A stretch of DNA of 18,388 bases, taken from NCBI GenBank assembly GCA_964350135.1, contig CAYGJN010000052.1, forward strand, positions 1 to 18,388, read 5' to 3'. Position 1 is the first letter of the stretch. Each line of letters opens with the position of its first letter. Source of the DNA: CAYGJN01 sp964350135 (GTDB taxonomy: Bacteria > Bdellovibrionota > Bacteriovoracia > Bacteriovoracales > Bacteriovoracaceae). The notes under the pieces were generated by a model. It was given only the letters and a program-made list of their open reading frames with translations. It was not told where the DNA came from and searched no databases. The position numbers were made by a program, and so were the translations under genes. Below, piece after piece: positions 1 through 7,308 of this stretch.

Positions 1-691
1 CTTTAATTTCATCTTCTCTTTCAACAATAATTCGAAGTGCAACTGATTGTACGCGACCTGCAGACAATCCTCTTTGTACTTTATCCCAAAGAATAGGAGA
101 AATTTTATATCCCACTAAACGATCAAGAATCCTTCTTGTTTTTTGAGACTCATACTTATTACCATCAAGCTCTGTAGGATTATCAATTGCATTTTGAACA
201 GCAGTTTTTGTAACCGCATTAAAAAGTACTCTATAGATTTTTTTCTTTTTTCCAATTTCTTCGGCCAAATGATATGCAATGGCCTCACCTTCTCGATCCG
301 GGTCAGGAGCAAGATAAATAGCGTCTGCACCTTTTGAAAGATCTTTAATCTTATCAATAATCTTGGCCTTTCCAGTTATTGGAACAATATCTACTTGAAA
401 GTTCTTTTTTACATCAACACCAAGCTTTGATTTGGGAAGATCTTTGATATGACCATTGGAAGCTACAACTTGATAACCACGTCCTAAATATTTTTTTATA
501 GTTTTAGCTTTAGATGGGGACTCGACGATGACAAGGCTGAAGGGACCTTTGTCTTTTACCATTTTTTTCTTTGTTACTTTTTTAGCTACTTTTTTAGCTA
601 CTTTTTTTTTGGCCGTCTTCTTTTTAGTCTTTTTAGCAGCGACCTTTGACGTTTTTTTTGCAGTTGCCTTCTGCGCTGTACCAGCTGCCAT
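1..691 (-). CDS. topA: DNA topoisomerase I, N-terminal part (cut by window edge), with lysine-rich N-terminal tail
   Basis: Type IA topoisomerase that relaxes negative supercoils by single-strand passage in the cytoplasm. Only about 230 N-terminal residues are inside the window. The Toprim domain is clear: VIVESPSKAKTI near residues 54-65 (E57 is the expected catalytic Glu), SNGHIKDLP, and the acidic metal-binding motif DPDREGE. The last visible part contains GLSAGRVQSVALR, conserved in the family; the active-site Tyr lies beyond the edge. Residues 1-46 precede the usual TopA start and are a low-complexity stretch of Lys with Ala, Val and Thr (about 20 Lys), resembling histone-H1-like or TopA C-terminal tails. 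The start at 691 is supported by AAAGGA about 7 nt upstream; an internal Met at residue 44 lacks a clear ribosome site. It lies 40 bp after the LysM gene with no terminator between, so cotranscription is likely. Confidence 0.96.
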   Translation of the reverse strand, partial: MAAGTAQKATAKKTSKVAAKKTKKKTAKKKVAKKVAKKVTKKKMVKDKGPFSLVIVESPSKAKTIKKYLGRGYQVVASNGHIKDLPKSKLGVDVKKNFQVDIVPITGKAKIIDKIKDLSKGADAIYLAPDPDREGEAIAYHLAEEIGKKKKIYRVLFNAVTKTAVQNAIDNPTELDGNKYESQKTRRILDRLVGYKISPILWDKVQRGLSAGRVQSVALRIIVEREDEIK

Positions 692-731
692 TTGAATGTC
701 CTTTTAAGTCTGAATTCTCTCCAAGTCCAAT

Positions 732-2834
732 TTAGTTCTCGTTAGTATTCAACAACTCATCTATTTCTTCAAGGTCAAATTCAGTTAGACCATATGGATT
801 GTCTCGAGAATTGAGATCTTCATCTAAATATTTCTTACCAATTTCTTTTTCAATTTCATCTAATGACTCGAATGCATCAGGGTTTGGACGTTCTAGATTC
901 TTTTCAATTTTGTCTAAATCTTGTTGCATCAGCAATTTATCCTCGTCCTCAACTATTTCATTTAGCAATCCTTCAGACTGCTCAATGTCCTTTTCAAGGC
1001 GATCAAGTTCCTTAAGATCTTTCTCATGATCCTTAAGAATGGAACGTTCTCTCTCTTGACGCTCTAGTTCATCAAGCTCATCTTCAGTAAGTTCGATTTG
1101 GTCTGCTTCTTCAAGAAGTCTCTGACTATCAGCATTGAGATTAAGTTCTACATCTAACTCTTCCAAAGTTGATCTTTTAGTCTGAGCAGCATCTTGCCCA
1201 CCAGCATAGCGGTTTCTTGATTCACGTAGGGCCTGCTCTGCTGTTTTCGTTATTGCAAGCTGACCTAATTGTATATCATTGGTGCTATTACTTATAAGAC
1301 CAGTTGCAAAGTTTTCAGAAAGTGTAATAACTGTTATCTCTCCAACTTTATAAGTTGGGTCAAGTGTAATTCGCTCATTAGTATTTCTATCAGTAAATGA
1401 GTAGGCTTCTAAAATATTTCCAACTTCGAGCCCATCTGCTCGACCTCTGTCAAGATAAACAACATCGCCGAAGCTAAAAATAGTTCGCCCATTATTATCA
1501 GCACCAATAATTGCTGCTTCAATATTTTGTTGATTAAAAGTTTTTAGAATTTTATCAATCTTTGGTGTGTAAACAGTTACCCTATCATTTCTTCTAATCG
1601 TTCCCTGGGTTGAAAGAATTTCACATACCCAAAGATCATTTTTCTTTCTAACAACTCTAATGCTTCCAGTTATAGTGTAGCGGTAACCACTTCTCTCTGA
1701 AATTGGGTGTTCAACTCGCCCTTCAGCTGAGTAAACTGAAAATTTATCTCCTGGACTAATCGCCAATGCAGGATCAAAGCGAACATAGATTGTATTATAA
1801 TCAGTAAGCAATGTTCCATCTTTTTGAGCTGCTTCTATATAGCCAAGGTCTTGAACAATATTAGATGTTACAAATGTTTGAATATGAAATCCTTCACGAA
1901 TTCTTCTTTGAACAATGGATGATTTATCAAAACCAACATCATCATAAGCATTAGGAATAACAACATTCAATTTTGTTTCAGGTGGAATATAGTTTTCATA
2001 TTCTTTTTCAAGACTTAAAGAACTAATATTTTTAAGATCTTTATAGTTATAATCAGAAGCATTTTGAATGAAAACGCCTTGATTCTGCAGTCTTTTCCTT
2101 TCTTGAAACCATCCAGGAACGCTGTCTTCAGCAAAGTCTGAAAGATTATATTCTAGATCTCCAATTGATTGAACACCTTGAGCGGCATCATCTCCTTGAG
2201 AAAACGATCCGAGCTTAATATGAGGAGCATCTGATTCAGATCCTGTTGAAAAAGCTAGCATCATGCCTGGTTCAATTTGATGGGGATTTTTTATATAAGG
2301 ATTTAAGGACCATACTTTTGAATAATAAAAACCAGTACCAAATAAGGTTTTAGAGATCTGCCAAAGGGTATCTCCACAACTAATTTTATATGTCTCGCTC
2401 AGTGAGTCCTTAGCTATATCATTCCACTCAGAGTCTGGAATCTTACTGCCAAGACTTTTAGCAATTTTCATTAGCTCTTTTTCTTCTTTACCAGCATCAA
2501 ACTCTTGGACTTCAATTTTTTGCTTTTTCCCTTGAGCTTTTTTTATTTTTTTATCTTCTTTTTCTTTTTCAAATTCTTCAAATTCAATTTCTTTTAAAAT
2601 GTCTTTAGCTTGATTACCCTTTTTATCACCTTCAAAAAAGATCTCTCCAACATCTTCTTTCAAAGCCTCGAGATCATCACTTTCCTCCCTTGCAGAAAGA
2701 TCAATCTTTTTGGGAGTGGTAACATCTTCTCTTAAAAGCTCTATATCTTTTTCATCCAATAATTCCAGATCATCTTGTGAATAAGATAACCCTGAAAAAA
2801 GAAGAAGAGACAGGCTTAGAAGAAGTTCAATCAC
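732..2834 (-). CDS. Exported LysM-domain envelope protein with acidic coiled-coil C-terminus
   Basis: Predicted exported protein of 700 residues that probably binds peptidoglycan. An N-terminal hydrophobic segment (residues 2-18, then SYSQ) looks like a signal peptide, though it lacks a basic N-region. Residues 20-145 are charged and low-complexity. One LysM repeat spans about 149-196 (YKISCGDTLWQISKTLFG, then NPYI and IEPGMML). Residues 300-545 are beta-rich and contain a pattern seen in other proteobacterial LysM proteins: GDVVYLDRGRADGLEVGN, then YKVGEITVITLSENFATGLI and an IQLGQLA end. Residues 560-700 are Glu/Asp/Leu-rich and probably coiled coil. The start is GTG, preceded by GAGGAGG 8 nt upstream inside the end of the lipoprotein gene (3-nt gap), which implies translational coupling. 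The exact role is unknown; scaffolding of the lipoprotein partner to the wall is inference. Confidence 0.85.
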   Translation of the reverse strand: MIELLLSLSLLLFSGLSYSQDDLELLDEKDIELLREDVTTPKKIDLSAREESDDLEALKEDVGEIFFEGDKKGNQAKDILKEIEFEEFEKEKEDKKIKKAQGKKQKIEVQEFDAGKEEKELMKIAKSLGSKIPDSEWNDIAKDSLSETYKISCGDTLWQISKTLFGTGFYYSKVWSLNPYIKNPHQIEPGMMLAFSTGSESDAPHIKLGSFSQGDDAAQGVQSIGDLEYNLSDFAEDSVPGWFQERKRLQNQGVFIQNASDYNYKDLKNISSLSLEKEYENYIPPETKLNVVIPNAYDDVGFDKSSIVQRRIREGFHIQTFVTSNIVQDLGYIEAAQKDGTLLTDYNTIYVRFDPALAISPGDKFSVYSAEGRVEHPISERSGYRYTITGSIRVVRKKNDLWVCEILSTQGTIRRNDRVTVYTPKIDKILKTFNQQNIEAAIIGADNNGRTIFSFGDVVYLDRGRADGLEVGNILEAYSFTDRNTNERITLDPTYKVGEITVITLSENFATGLISNSTNDIQLGQLAITKTAEQALRESRNRYAGGQDAAQTKRSTLEELDVELNLNADSQRLLEEADQIELTEDELDELERQERERSILKDHEKDLKELDRLEKDIEQSEGLLNEIVEDEDKLLMQQDLDKIEKNLERPNPDAFESLDEIEKEIGKKYLDEDLNSRDNPYGLTEFDLEEIDELLNTNEN

Positions 2835-2837
2835 TAG

Positions 2838-3599
2838 TTAAGCCTCCTCAAAAAAGTCATGAAGAATAGCATAATATTGATCTTGTTTTTCTTTTAAGTT
2901 TAATTTCTCAGTACAAGCAATAATACGGCCTAGTGTTTTTAAAACAACACCTGAGAAAGCATGCTTGTTTACAATCTCTTCAAAAGCCTGCATAGCCAGA
3001 TCATATTCTTTTTGCATGAAAAGAATTTCTCCAATATAAAATTGTGCTCTCACCTGAACTTGTCTAAATCTGGACTGTTGAAGCTTTCTAAATTCATCCA
3101 TGGCATCTTGGACTGCGCCTTTTGCAAGGGCTGCCTCAGCTTTTTTATAACGAGAAATCTCTTCTTCAAGAACACGTATATCCTTGTCACTAATCTCATC
3201 AACTAGATTGTCTACTGCCAAAGAAAGATTTAGGTTCTCTGTTTTGGCCTTATCAATCATTCCATTTTTTCCAAACACATCAACTGTTTCAGTTAATCCA
3301 TCCCCATCTTTAGTTGCAGGAGCTTCTTTAAGCTCATTCATAATGGCCATACTCTTTTGTTTTTCTCCTGAATCTATACGGGCAGCTTTCTTTTCTCTTT
3401 GAAGATTTTCGTACTTACTTAAAAGTTTATTATATTGCTCTTTTGAAACATCTTCAGTTGCTTTTGCATCTCCTTTTTTACTATCCCCTCCAAACAAGGC
3501 CCTTCTTTGGGTTAACCACGCACATGAGCCTAGGGTTGTGATACAAAATATAAATACTAAGAACTGGCTTGAGAATTTTTTGATCCTTGATGCCCCCAT
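2838..3599 (-). CDS. Predicted lipoprotein with coiled coil and TPR-like C-terminal domain
   Basis: Envelope lipoprotein of 253 residues from the chosen start. Basic residues RIKK precede a hydrophobic stretch (11-23) that ends in lipobox LGSC, with Cys26 the predicted lipidated residue. Residues 50-90 are charged and probably coiled coil. Residues 145-250 are helical with TPR-like spacing (AEAALAKGAVQDAMDEFRKL, then AQFYIGEILFMQKEYDLAMQ), recalling the C-terminal half of CpoB/YbgF-type proteins. A longer start at 3611 exists but has no Shine-Dalgarno; GGAGG sits 5 nt before the ATG at 3599, so 3599 is preferred. It is the first gene of the lipoprotein-LysM-topA string, and the LysM ribosome site lies in its last codons. 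The domain call is by eye, and the partner is inferred to be the LysM protein. Confidence 0.82.
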   Translation of the reverse strand: MGASRIKKFSSQFLVFIFCITTLGSCAWLTQRRALFGGDSKKGDAKATEDVSKEQYNKLLSKYENLQREKKAARIDSGEKQKSMAIMNELKEAPATKDGDGLTETVDVFGKNGMIDKAKTENLNLSLAVDNLVDEISDKDIRVLEEEISRYKKAEAALAKGAVQDAMDEFRKLQQSRFRQVQVRAQFYIGEILFMQKEYDLAMQAFEEIVNKHAFSGVVLKTLGRIIACTEKLNLKEKQDQYYAILHDFFEEA

Positions 3600-3618
3600 T
3601 AAGTCCTCCATGACTGGG

Positions 3619-3639
3619 AAGTGTTTTGGCTAAACACTT
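3619..3639 (-). promoter_or_regulatory. Hairpin in the 5' leader of the lipoprotein gene
   Basis: AAGTGTTT and AAACACTT form a perfect 8-bp inverted repeat around a 5-nt loop. On the minus strand it would lie in the leader between the candidate promoter (3666-3693) and the GGAGG site of the lipoprotein gene. No T-tract follows, so it is not a normal terminator. It could be an operator or an mRNA stability or translation element; which one cannot be told from sequence. Confidence 0.45.
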
Positions 3640-3646
3640 AATTTTT

Positions 3647-3673
3647 TTGACATTCCTATTCTTCTATTCTAAT
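3647..3673 (+). promoter_or_regulatory. Candidate promoter for the 3714/3970 gene pair
   Basis: TTGACA (3647-3652) is a perfect -35, and TCTAAT (3668-3673) matches the -10 at 5 of 6 positions. The 15-nt spacer is shorter than usual, which lowers confidence. Predicted transcription starts about 35 nt before the TTG start at 3714. Confidence 0.4.
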
Positions 3674-3693
3674 TCAAGCCATGAAATAGTCAA
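3666..3693 (-). promoter_or_regulatory. Candidate sigma-70 promoter for the lipoprotein-LysM(-topA) operon
   Basis: On the minus strand TTGACT (3693-3688) is followed after 16 nt by TAGAAT (3671-3666), which matches the -35 and -10 consensus at 5 of 6 positions each. Transcription would begin near 3659, giving a leader of about 60 nt that includes the 3619-3639 hairpin. The -10 overlaps that of the plus-strand candidate. Confidence 0.5.
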
Positions 3694-3713
3694 TCGACAT
3701 ATAAGGATAAGCA

Positions 3714-3989
3714 TTGAAAACATACTCAAGTACTCAGGAAATTTATAGAAGCAAAATTCGTGTGGATAAAAAAGACTCTGTTTTTACCTACTTTACATTA
3801 GAGGCCATGGAGAACATGTGTTTTTACTCCACTATTCAACACGAGCTTGGACAAAGGTTTAGAGACATTGTTATTCACGGGACAATCGAGTTTAAAGATG
3901 AAATAAAAAGAGTACTCGAAGTTTTAGCTCAGAAATTTCCTGTTGAAATACTCTCTGAAGAGGTTTTTGTTGACTCAAAAAATAATTGA
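3714..3989 (+). CDS. Small protein, possibly DUF4911-like
   Basis: Conserved-looking 91-residue soluble protein of unknown function with no signal peptide or membrane segment. The pattern SVFTYFTLEAMENMCFYSTI, a middle strand, and then a C-terminal helix DEIKRVLEVLAQKF recalls the small DUF4911 proteins; this is from memory and unconfirmed. The start is TTG with AAGGA 6 nt upstream; no ATG occurs until residue 32. The 3' end overlaps the preferred start of the radical SAM gene by 20 nt, and that gene's Shine-Dalgarno (GAAGAGG at 3957-3963) lies inside this frame, so translation of the two is probably coupled. The context suggests a partner or co-expressed factor of the radical SAM protein. 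Confidence 0.7.
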   Translation: MKTYSSTQEIYRSKIRVDKKDSVFTYFTLEAMENMCFYSTIQHELGQRFRDIVIHGTIEFKDEIKRVLEVLAQKFPVEILSEEVFVDSKNN

Positions 3990-4785
3990 TAAATCAGTCT
4001 TCCAGCTTAAAAGTACCGTGTACGGACCAGTGAAGTCTTGGCGATTTGGCATGTCTTTGGGAATAGACCCTCTTTTCTACACCAGTACATGCTCTTTCAA
4101 TTGTATCTACTGCCAACTTGGTCATATCCAAAATATTACTACAGAAATCAAAGAATATGTCTCTACAGTGAAAGTTCTTTCAGATTTTAAAGAACGCCTA
4201 AAAACCTCAGAGCCTCTCGATATTATTATGTTCTCTGGTTCAGGAGAGCCGACCTTAGCAAAAAATCTTGGTGAAATGATCATCGGAATCAAAGAAATAT
4301 TACCTAAAGTTGAAATTGCAATTCTTACAAATGCAGTTCATTTAAATGAGCCTATTGTTCAAAAAAATTTAAGAAATATTGATCGTGTTATTGTTAAACT
4401 AGATGCCCCTAATGATAAAATCTTAAAACGTATAAATCGTCCTGCAGAAGGTGTGAGCTTTAAATCTATCCTTTCAGGCATTAAAGCATTTGCTCAATCT
4501 TATAAAGGAGCTCTAGAAGTTCAAATGATGTTTATGCCTTTGAATAAAAATGAAGTGGACGAGCTTGCTAAGCATCTAAAAGAAATCTCCCCGAAAGTAG
4601 TTCAACTCAATACACCTAAAAGACCTTATCCAATTGGATGGTACCGCGAAAATAGAGGCAACCATATTGGCCTTCATGATCATGAGACTCAAGAGCTCAA
4701 AACTGTAACTATTGAAGAAGCTCAAAACCTTAAAGAAAGTCTTGAAGCAAAAACTGGTCTTGAGATCCTTAGTGTTTACAGATAA
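3970..4785 (+). CDS. Radical SAM protein, COG0731-like (wyosine-type Fe-S oxidoreductase)
   Basis: Cytoplasmic [4Fe-4S] enzyme that should cleave S-adenosylmethionine to make a 5'-deoxyadenosyl radical; the substrate is unknown. The cluster motif CSFNCIYC (CX3CX2C; Cys 41, 45, 48 from the chosen start) follows a family-typical lead-in, VYGPVKSWRFGMSLGIDP. FSGSGEPTLAKN matches the SAM-binding GGE-type region, and DRVIVKLDAP and LNTPKRPYP fit bacterial COG0731 relatives of Tyw1. An upstream TTG at 3943 is possible (280 aa), but GAAGAGG with 6-nt spacing points to the TTG at 3970 (271 aa). It overlaps the preceding gene by 20 nt and converges on bcp with 4 nt between stop codons. Bacteria do not make wyosine, so transfer of that function would be wrong. 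Confidence 0.85.
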   Translation: MTQKIIDKSVFQLKSTVYGPVKSWRFGMSLGIDPLFYTSTCSFNCIYCQLGHIQNITTEIKEYVSTVKVLSDFKERLKTSEPLDIIMFSGSGEPTLAKNLGEMIIGIKEILPKVEIAILTNAVHLNEPIVQKNLRNIDRVIVKLDAPNDKILKRINRPAEGVSFKSILSGIKAFAQSYKGALEVQMMFMPLNKNEVDELAKHLKEISPKVVQLNTPKRPYPIGWYRENRGNHIGLHDHETQELKTVTIEEAQNLKESLEAKTGLEILSVYR

Positions 4786-4789
4786 GTAA

Positions 4790-5263
4790 TTAAAGATTCT
4801 CTTTTATATAGTTTATAACTTCATCATGGTGAGTTTTTGTTTTTACTTTGTCCATGATGTGTTTAAGTTTTCCATCTTTTCCAATGATAAATGTAGTTCT
4901 CAACACACCATCATATTCACGGCCCATAAACTTCTTTCTCCCCCAAGCACCATATTTATTAGTTGCTTTTTTATCTTCGTCAGATAGAAGAGTGAAGTTT
5001 AAGTTTTCTTTTTCAATAAATTTTTGAAGTTTTTTAATAGGGTCTGGGCTTACACCCAATACTACTGTTTTAAGTTTTTTAAACTCCTTTGCCGTGTCTC
5101 TTATACTGCAGGCCTGAACTGTACAACCTGGTGTCATCGCTTTTGGATAAAAATAAAGTACAATATTATTTTTACCTTTAAAGTCTTTAAGGGAAACCTT
5201 GTTACCATCTTGATCTAGAAGACTAAATGCTGGTGCAAGATTGCCTATTTTGGGAAATGCCAT
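4790..5263 (-). CDS. bcp: Thiol peroxidase / bacterioferritin comigratory protein (peroxiredoxin)
   Basis: Thioredoxin-dependent peroxidase that reduces hydrogen peroxide and organic hydroperoxides in the cytoplasm. The 157-residue length is normal. YPKAMTPGCTVQACSIRD carries the peroxidatic Cys47 in PxxxTxxC context and Cys52, spaced as in the atypical two-Cys E. coli Bcp. NFTLLSDED, YGAWGRKKFMG and the late HH (TKTHHDEVINYI) are all family features. The ATG at 5263 has AAGGAG 6 nt upstream. It follows gloB by 9 nt on the same strand, so the two form a small operon against reactive oxygen and aldehyde stress (context inference). Confidence 0.96.
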   Translation of the reverse strand: MAFPKIGNLAPAFSLLDQDGNKVSLKDFKGKNNIVLYFYPKAMTPGCTVQACSIRDTAKEFKKLKTVVLGVSPDPIKKLQKFIEKENLNFTLLSDEDKKATNKYGAWGRKKFMGREYDGVLRTTFIIGKDGKLKHIMDKVKTKTHHDEVINYIKENL

Positions 5264-5272
5264 AAATACTCC

Positions 5273-5998
5273 TTACCAATTATCTCTTTTATTTCGTAGT
5301 TCAATTACTCTATCTTTTGTCTTAGCCTGTAAAAATAGATTATAGGTTCTCTCTTCGCCAAGAGTTGCTGCTGGGAAATCTCCATCGTTGATCGCATTAG
5401 TATTTTTATAAGCAGCTAGTTTTTTTTGTGCAAACTCATTTTCTGGCACAATAGAAAGGCTAAAGTTTAAATTCGACTCCCAGTAGTCATGCTCAGGATA
5501 GAGAATAAGATCATCTTCTAAGCTGCTAATTTTAGTAAGCAATGTCTGAGCAAGTATATTCACATCACCATCTCTAACATTGCCAACACCGCCATTAAAG
5601 ATGGTATCTCCTAAAAAGGCTGCTTCTCTTTTTTGATTTTTTCGATATAAAAACCCCAAATGGCTGGGGTAATGCCCAGGAATAAAAATGATTTCAAAGT
5701 CTTCAGTTGCACTAAGCTCAACAATATCCCCTTCTCTAAGGGTATGAGTGTTTTGAAATCGACCTCCAATAGAGATAGGACAATAGACTTTAGGATTGTA
5801 TTTCTCAATAAACTCCTCAACTCCAACGATATGATCATAATGCTCATGAGTAATAAAAATGAAATCTAGTGCTTCAAGGTGACTCATCAAAAGATTCTTA
5901 TCTGAAGGATCTACTATTCCGACCTGTCCATTATCAAAAGTTAGAATATAATCATAGTTTCTAAGAGTATTTTTAGTGTAAAGACGATTTACTTCCAT
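5273..5998 (-). CDS. gloB: Glyoxalase II-like hydrolase (metallo-beta-lactamase fold)
   Basis: Likely hydroxyacylglutathione hydrolase, which hydrolyses S-D-lactoylglutathione to D-lactate and thiol. The 241-residue protein has every metal ligand of the fold: THEHYDH (His51, His53, Asp55, His56), PGHYPSH (His109), FLGDTIF (Asp131) and YPEHDYWESN (His170). The pattern GGVGN after the Asp and FPAATLGEERTYNLFL near the end resembles the HAGH C-terminal domain that binds the thiol, which favours GloB over a generic MBL hydrolase. ATG at 5998 is preceded by AAAGG 6 nt away. It is head-to-head with the M48 protease gene and is followed by bcp after 9 nt. The thiol cofactor in this organism is unknown. 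Confidence 0.85.
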   Translation of the reverse strand: MEVNRLYTKNTLRNYDYILTFDNGQVGIVDPSDKNLLMSHLEALDFIFITHEHYDHIVGVEEFIEKYNPKVYCPISIGGRFQNTHTLREGDIVELSATEDFEIIFIPGHYPSHLGFLYRKNQKREAAFLGDTIFNGGVGNVRDGDVNILAQTLLTKISSLEDDLILYPEHDYWESNLNFSLSIVPENEFAQKKLAAYKNTNAINDGDFPAATLGEERTYNLFLQAKTKDRVIELRNKRDNW

Positions 5999-6057
5999 TG
6001 TGGACCTTTCAAATCTATTTTGAATTGATAAGATATAGTTTTGAAAAGGGAATGAAA

Positions 6058-7308
6058 ATGGGAATCCACTTAAATATTGTCAGTCTATTATTTATCATCT
6101 TCTTAGCTGCAAAGTTTGGGGTGCAATGGTATCTTTCGCGACGCAATGGCAACTATATTATTAAGCATCGAGATAAAGTTCCCGAAAAATTCGCTCACAA
6201 AGTATCTCTAGAAGAGCATAAAAAAGCAGCAGACTACTCTATTGTTAAATCCAGTTTCTCAAGAATTACTATGTTTATAAATATTATTCTTCTTTGTTCC
6301 TGGACAATTTTTGGAGGTCTAAGCTGGATTGATTCTTTTTCTCAAAGCTTATTTCAAAGCTGGTACCTACGTGCAATATTTACTCTTGGAGCTTTTTCTC
6401 TCATTGGCCTAGTTCTTTCTTTACCATTGAGCCTCTATTCTACATTTGTAATTGAAGAAGACTTTGGTTTTAACAAAACAACTCCAAAAGTTTTTATGCT
6501 TGATATGATAAAAGGTCTTTTGCTTGCTGCAATCATTGGCCTTCCTGTCTATTTATTTCTTTGCTATCTTATTACAAATTCCGGAGGGCTCTGGTGGGTA
6601 TGGGGCTGGCTTTTTATAACCGTTTTTCAATTAATTATTGTTTGGGCCTACCCAAGAATTATTGCTCCTCTTTTTAATAAGTTTGAACCACTTCAAGATC
6701 CGATCTTAAAATCTAAAGTGGAAGAGCTTTTAAAGGCTGCTGGATTTTCTCATTCTGGACTTTTTGTTATGGATGCCTCAAAAAGGTCTGCTCATGGAAA
6801 TGCCTATTTTACAGGTCTTGGAAAATCAAAAAGAATTGTTCTCTTTGATACACTAACTAAACAATTATCAGCAGATGAACTAAAGGCAGTATTGGCCCAT
6901 GAACTCGGTCATTTTAAGCATAAGCATATTATTAAATCTATGGGGCTCTCTTTAATTCTCAGCTTTATTGGCTTTGCAATACTTGGTTTTATGTATGAAT
7001 GGCCCCTTTTTTATGAGGCATTCCATATTCAAACCCCCTCCCCTTATATTGCGCTTATTCTTTTTTCTACGATAAGTGGCACATTTACTTTTTTTATGAC
7101 CCCAATAATGGCCTCACTCTCTCGAAAGAACGAATTTGAAGCAGATGCTTTTGCTGCAAAATACGCAAACGCTGAAGATATGATTAATGCACTTTTAAAT
7201 CTATTTAAAGAAAATGCGAATACATTAACCCCTGACCCATTATTTTCTAAGTTTTACTATTCTCATCCACCTGCCAGTGAAAGAATAGCTGCTCTGGAGA
7301 ACTTTTAA
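6058..7308 (+). CDS. M48 metallopeptidase, Ste24 / CAAX protease 1-like, integral membrane
   Basis: Zinc endopeptidase embedded in the inner membrane, probably for membrane or lipidated protein turnover. From the chosen start it has 416 residues. Predicted membrane segments lie near 5-24, 72-90, 103-129, 151-173 and 178-197, with two more after the active site. The Ste24-type motif EEDFGFNK lies at 133-140. HELGH (His281, Glu282, His285) is the zinc/catalytic site, and EFEAD (Glu359 to Asp363) supplies the third ligand. SKRSAHGNAYFTGLG is also typical of Ste24. The frame is open from a TTG at 5998, but AAGGG with 7-nt spacing favours the ATG at 6058; 6052 is too close to that site. Its stop overlaps the convergent hydrolase gene by 4 nt. 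CAAX processing is not expected in bacteria, so the substrate is unknown. Confidence 0.92.
   Translation: MGIHLNIVSLLFIIFLAAKFGVQWYLSRRNGNYIIKHRDKVPEKFAHKVSLEEHKKAADYSIVKSSFSRITMFINIILLCSWTIFGGLSWIDSFSQSLFQSWYLRAIFTLGAFSLIGLVLSLPLSLYSTFVIEEDFGFNKTTPKVFMLDMIKGLLLAAIIGLPVYLFLCYLITNSGGLWWVWGWLFITVFQLIIVWAYPRIIAPLFNKFEPLQDPILKSKVEELLKAAGFSHSGLFVMDASKRSAHGNAYFTGLGKSKRIVLFDTLTKQLSADELKAVLAHELGHFKHKHIIKSMGLSLILSFIGFAILGFMYEWPLFYEAFHIQTPSPYIALILFSTISGTFTFFMTPIMASLSRKNEFEADAFAAKYANAEDMINALLNLFKENANTLTPDPLFSKFYYSHPPASERIAALENF

Noticed and set aside
575..612. Tandem TTTTTAGCTACT repeat as a mobile or regulatory repeat
   Set aside because: It is coding DNA for the VAKK units of the topA N-terminal tail and is explained by that.
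3600..3611. Upstream ATG at 3611 for the lipoprotein
   Set aside because: No Shine-Dalgarno precedes it; this ATG runs directly into the GGAGG that serves the start at 3599.
5998..6057. N-terminal extension of the M48 protease from a TTG at 5998
   Set aside because: It has no ribosome site, would abut the divergent gloB start, and adds charged residues before a membrane helix. AAGGG before the ATG at 6058 is better.
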